DNA of 64,000 bases from Haloplanus aerogenes. GTDB lineage: Archaea; Halobacteriota; Halobacteria; Halobacteriales; Haloferacaceae. This document shows positions 62,117 through 64,000 of this stretch, piece after piece. The stretch covers positions 1,984,001-2,048,000 of the forward strand of contig NZ_CP034145.1 in assembly GCF_003856835.1 (NCBI RefSeq), read 5' to 3'. The position numbers and the translations under genes are program-made. The notes under the pieces were generated by a model. It ran no database searches. It was not told where the DNA came from and saw only the letters and a list, made by a program, of their open reading frames with translations. How positions within the stretch are numbered: position 1 is the stretch's first letter; each line of letters starts with the position of its first letter.

Positions 62117-63079
62117 ATGAACCTGTTTCGGAGCGTCCGCACGGTGACGACGGCCTCCGGTACCGGCTACGTCGACTGGCACGCTGTGGCAGAGGCGGCC
62201 AAGGCCAGCACGGACGCCGGTTCCCTCGACCTGAGCGCCGCGGAGCGCGAGGGCTACGCGGCCGACGTGCGCGACGCGCGGGACCGCCTCCGAACCCTCG
62301 GCGGCGTCGACTTCGACCTGCCCGACACGGTCGAAATCCAGAACCGCCACCACTGGATCGACGCCAACGTCGACACGTTCCGGCGGGTGATGGCACCCAT
62401 CGAGCGGGAGGCGCCCGACGCACTGTTCCCCGGCGTCACGCGCGTCGTCAACACCGGGACGCTCTCCTTTATGCTCGCCTTCCTCGGCCGGAACGTCCTC
62501 GGGCAGTACGACCCGCTCCTCCTCGCAGAAGCGGCGCCCGCGGATCGGGACCACGCGCTCTATTTCGTCCATCCGAACATCGTCGACGTGGCCGACTCGC
62601 TCGACGTTGACAGGCCCCGCTTCCGCCGGTGGATCGCGTTCCACGAGGTGTCCCACGCCGCGGAGTTCGGTTCGGCCCCGTGGCTCTCGGATCACCTCGA
62701 AACCAAGCTAGAGCGCGGCATCGACGCGCTCGTCTCGGGTGATCTGGATCGGGAGGCGTTCAGGGAACTCGACACGGCGATGACGGCGGTGGAGGGGTAC
62801 GCCGAACTCCTGATGGACCGGGCGTTCGACGACGACTACGCCGACTTGCGAGCGAAACTCGACGCACGCCGACAGGGTGGCGGCCCGGTCGCCCGACTCG
62901 CCCGGCGACTGCTCGGACTGGGGTTGAAACGCCGGCAGTACGAACGCGGCGCGGCCTTCTTCCGGGCCGTCGCGGACGCTCGGGGGTTAGAGGGGGCGAG
63001 TGCGGTGTGGGAACGCCCGGAGAACCTCCCGACCGAGACGGAACTCGACCACCCGGACCGCTGGCTGGCGCGGGTTTAG
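62117..63079 (+). CDS. Zincin metalloprotease (DUF2342 family)
   Basis: A 320-aa soluble protein. FHEVSHAAEF carries the HExxH zinc motif, and the downstream acidic helix EGYAELLMD holds a possible third ligand. NRHHWIDANVDTFRRVMAPIE is typical of the family, which is annotated as zinc-dependent metalloprotease, sometimes F420-associated. No signal peptide is seen, so it acts inside the cell. ATG 62117 is preferred over a TTG two codons before. Confidence 0.85.
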   Translation: MNLFRSVRTVTTASGTGYVDWHAVAEAAKASTDAGSLDLSAAEREGYAADVRDARDRLRTLGGVDFDLPDTVEIQNRHHWIDANVDTFRRVMAPIEREAPDALFPGVTRVVNTGTLSFMLAFLGRNVLGQYDPLLLAEAAPADRDHALYFVHPNIVDVADSLDVDRPRFRRWIAFHEVSHAAEFGSAPWLSDHLETKLERGIDALVSGDLDREAFRELDTAMTAVEGYAELLMDRAFDDDYADLRAKLDARRQGGGPVARLARRLLGLGLKRRQYERGAAFFRAVADARGLEGASAVWERPENLPTETELDHPDRWLARV

Positions 63080-63297
63080 CGCTTCCGTCGCCACTCGCTG
63101 CCGACCCAGTTGAGATAGAGGACGAGTGTCACGCCGACGAGGAGGCCGACGAGGACGGCCGCGAGCGCCTGCACGGCTGTGGCTCCGGCGGCGATGGCGA
63201 CCAGTCCGCCCGAACAGCCGACGAGCGCGACGAAGCCCATTTTGAGGCGCCGCGAGGCGGCCCGGCGGTCCTCGTCGGAGAGGCTCGGCCCGACCAT
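63076..63297 (-). CDS. Small membrane protein, 73 aa
   Basis: A 73-aa protein with two helices (residues about 20-38 and 41-62) and a basic tail EWRRKR. LSDEDRRAASRRLKMGF precedes the first helix. It resembles a haloarchaeal DUF of unknown function; the inside ends are positively charged. Its ATG overlaps the stop of the upstream gene, so they are coupled. Confidence 0.65.
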   Translation of the reverse strand: MVGPSLSDEDRRAASRRLKMGFVALVGCSGGLVAIAAGATAVQALAAVLVGLLVGVTLVLYLNWVGSEWRRKR

Positions 63298-63692
63298 CAG
63301 CCGTCCACGTACGGTGTACTGACGTGCATACCGACGAACAGCCACTCCGCGTCGTCTTCGTCTCCCACCGCACGGCGCTCCATCGTCCCGCTCCACCGGG
63401 TCGAGAGCGCGTACTCGTGGTCAGCCTCGCGGTCTGTCCACGACATGAACACCGAATCCGAGAAGTAGGCGTAGCCGTCGCGTTCGGTGACGCGGAGGTC
63501 CTGGCTCTCGGCGGTCCAGTCGTCGGTCGTGCGGGTCTGTTCGCGCAGGCCTTCGGCGACGGCGTCGTAGCCGACGAGTCGTTCGCCGACGCCGAACTTC
63601 ACCACGTCTGGGCGTTCCACGAAGTAGGGATACAGCGGTTCGCCCCGACGCAGGGCCTCGTAGTACTCGCGGATTGTCTCCGCCGCGTTCAT
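63297..63692 (-). CDS. NTF2/SnoaL-like protein
   Basis: A 131-aa cone-shaped NTF2-like fold. AAETIREYYEALRRGEPLYPYF starts it and GDEDDAEWLFVGMHVSTPY ends it, with the FMSW strand in between. Family members include ketosteroid isomerases and small ligand binders. No catalytic residue pair can be asserted. Confidence 0.75.
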   Translation of the reverse strand: MNAAETIREYYEALRRGEPLYPYFVERPDVVKFGVGERLVGYDAVAEGLREQTRTTDDWTAESQDLRVTERDGYAYFSDSVFMSWTDREADHEYALSTRWSGTMERRAVGDEDDAEWLFVGMHVSTPYVDG

Positions 63693-63727
63693 GGGCGACG
63701 TGTCTCGCCCGCGGCGGTTAACTGTTT

Positions 63728-64000
63728 TCAGGAGGCGAGGGCGGCGGCGGCACGCCGGAGGGTCGTCACGCCGACGAACCGCGGGACGCGCTGCGCGTAG
63801 CGGTCGTACGCGTCGCCGAACTCGGCGCGCAAGTGTGGCTCCTCGGCACGGGGGAGGAGAAGCACCCAGCCGACGTGGACGGCGGCGAGCATCGCGACGA
63901 GCATCGAATCGACCGCGAGCGCGAAGCCACTCACGCCGACGATCATGCCGACATACTGCGGGTTGCGCGTGTAGGCGTACGGGCCGTCGGTGTAGAGGTC
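63728..64000 (-). CDS. Isoprenylcysteine-methyltransferase-like membrane protein, partial
   Basis: The frame is open to the window edge, so the N-terminus is missing. The visible 90 residues contain DGPYAYTRNPQYVGM, the GPY-x-x-x-RNP/RHP-Q-Y signature of the ICMT/PEMT/NnrU group, followed by two helices and EEPHLRAEFGDAYDRYAQRVPRF, the usual C-terminal part. It probably methylates or modifies a membrane-linked small molecule with S-adenosylmethionine; the substrate is unknown. Confidence 0.8.
   Translation of the reverse strand, partial: DLYTDGPYAYTRNPQYVGMIVGVSGFALAVDSMLVAMLAAVHVGWVLLLPRAEEPHLRAEFGDAYDRYAQRVPRFVGVTTLRRAAAALAS

Overview
The window is one contiguous piece of a GC-rich chromosome from a halophilic archaeon (class Halobacteria). 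The evidence is direct: the proteins are very acidic, and the ribosomal and RNA polymerase genes are archaeal (L21e, L18e, P0/L10, P1/L12, RpoD, RpoF, RpoK, RpoN). TATA boxes lie 25-32 nt upstream of start codons (leaderless transcripts), exported proteins carry Tat signals, and the tRNAs and small zinc proteins are of haloarchaeal type. The genus cannot be fixed from the sequence alone.

Layout. 0-6.4 kb: the end of a RuBisCO-like gene, a 3-hydroxyacyl-CoA dehydrogenase, a CinA/MoaB-like protein, and an ABC-2 exporter (ATPase plus two permeases) whose first permease is fused to a PrsW-like intramembrane protease domain. 6.4-8.9 kb: a CoA-binding protein, a KaiC/RAD55-like ATPase, a receiver-ATPase hybrid lacking a histidine domain, and a REC-HalX protein. 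8.9-14 kb: RpoF, L21e, EF-1beta, a 59-aa zinc protein, a TctA-like permease and the L1-L10-L12 operon with a probable L1-binding leader. 14-18 kb: a tungstate/molybdate ABC operon (wtpABC) and a divergent ModE-TOBE regulator, with a palindrome on the shared promoter. 18-22.7 kb: a universal stress protein, an MMPL/RND pump and its secreted partner. 22.9-27 kb: an old-yellow enzyme, a LarA-like protein, L11 and an M42 peptidase. 27-35 kb: a sensor kinase, HerA and NurA (DNA end resection) with an esterase between them, a HAD hydrolase and small haloarchaeal proteins.

35-48.5 kb is the most accessory-looking part. It holds a Tat lipoprotein, a GIDE-like membrane protein, a surface protein with four recently duplicated PKD-like repeats, tRNA-Thr(TGT), a complete branched-chain amino-acid ABC transporter, a 39-aa C2H2 zinc-finger protein, tRNA-Ser(TGA) and a bacterio-opsin-activator-type regulator. 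Three imperfect copies of a TTCGAA-flanked repeat lie here, two of them beside tRNA genes. 48.5-55.8 kb: an SDR, DUF998, a CPBP protease remnant, DUF2064, a family-4 uracil-DNA glycosylase, UspA, an Mrp ATPase, MoaA and a DUF849 enzyme. 55.9-62 kb: two tRNA-led translation/transcription operons, Ser(GCT)-S13-S4-S11-RpoD and Leu(CAG)-L18e-L13-S9-RpoN-RpoK-enolase-S2. 62.1-64 kb: a zincin metalloprotease and small proteins.

The most unusual observation is a double-hairpin element of 52-55 bp that sits in frame inside two unrelated protein genes (34575-34626 and 55441-55495). It has conserved flanks and linker, compensated stems, and the same entry and exit phase. The second is the ABC-2 permease-PrsW fusion.
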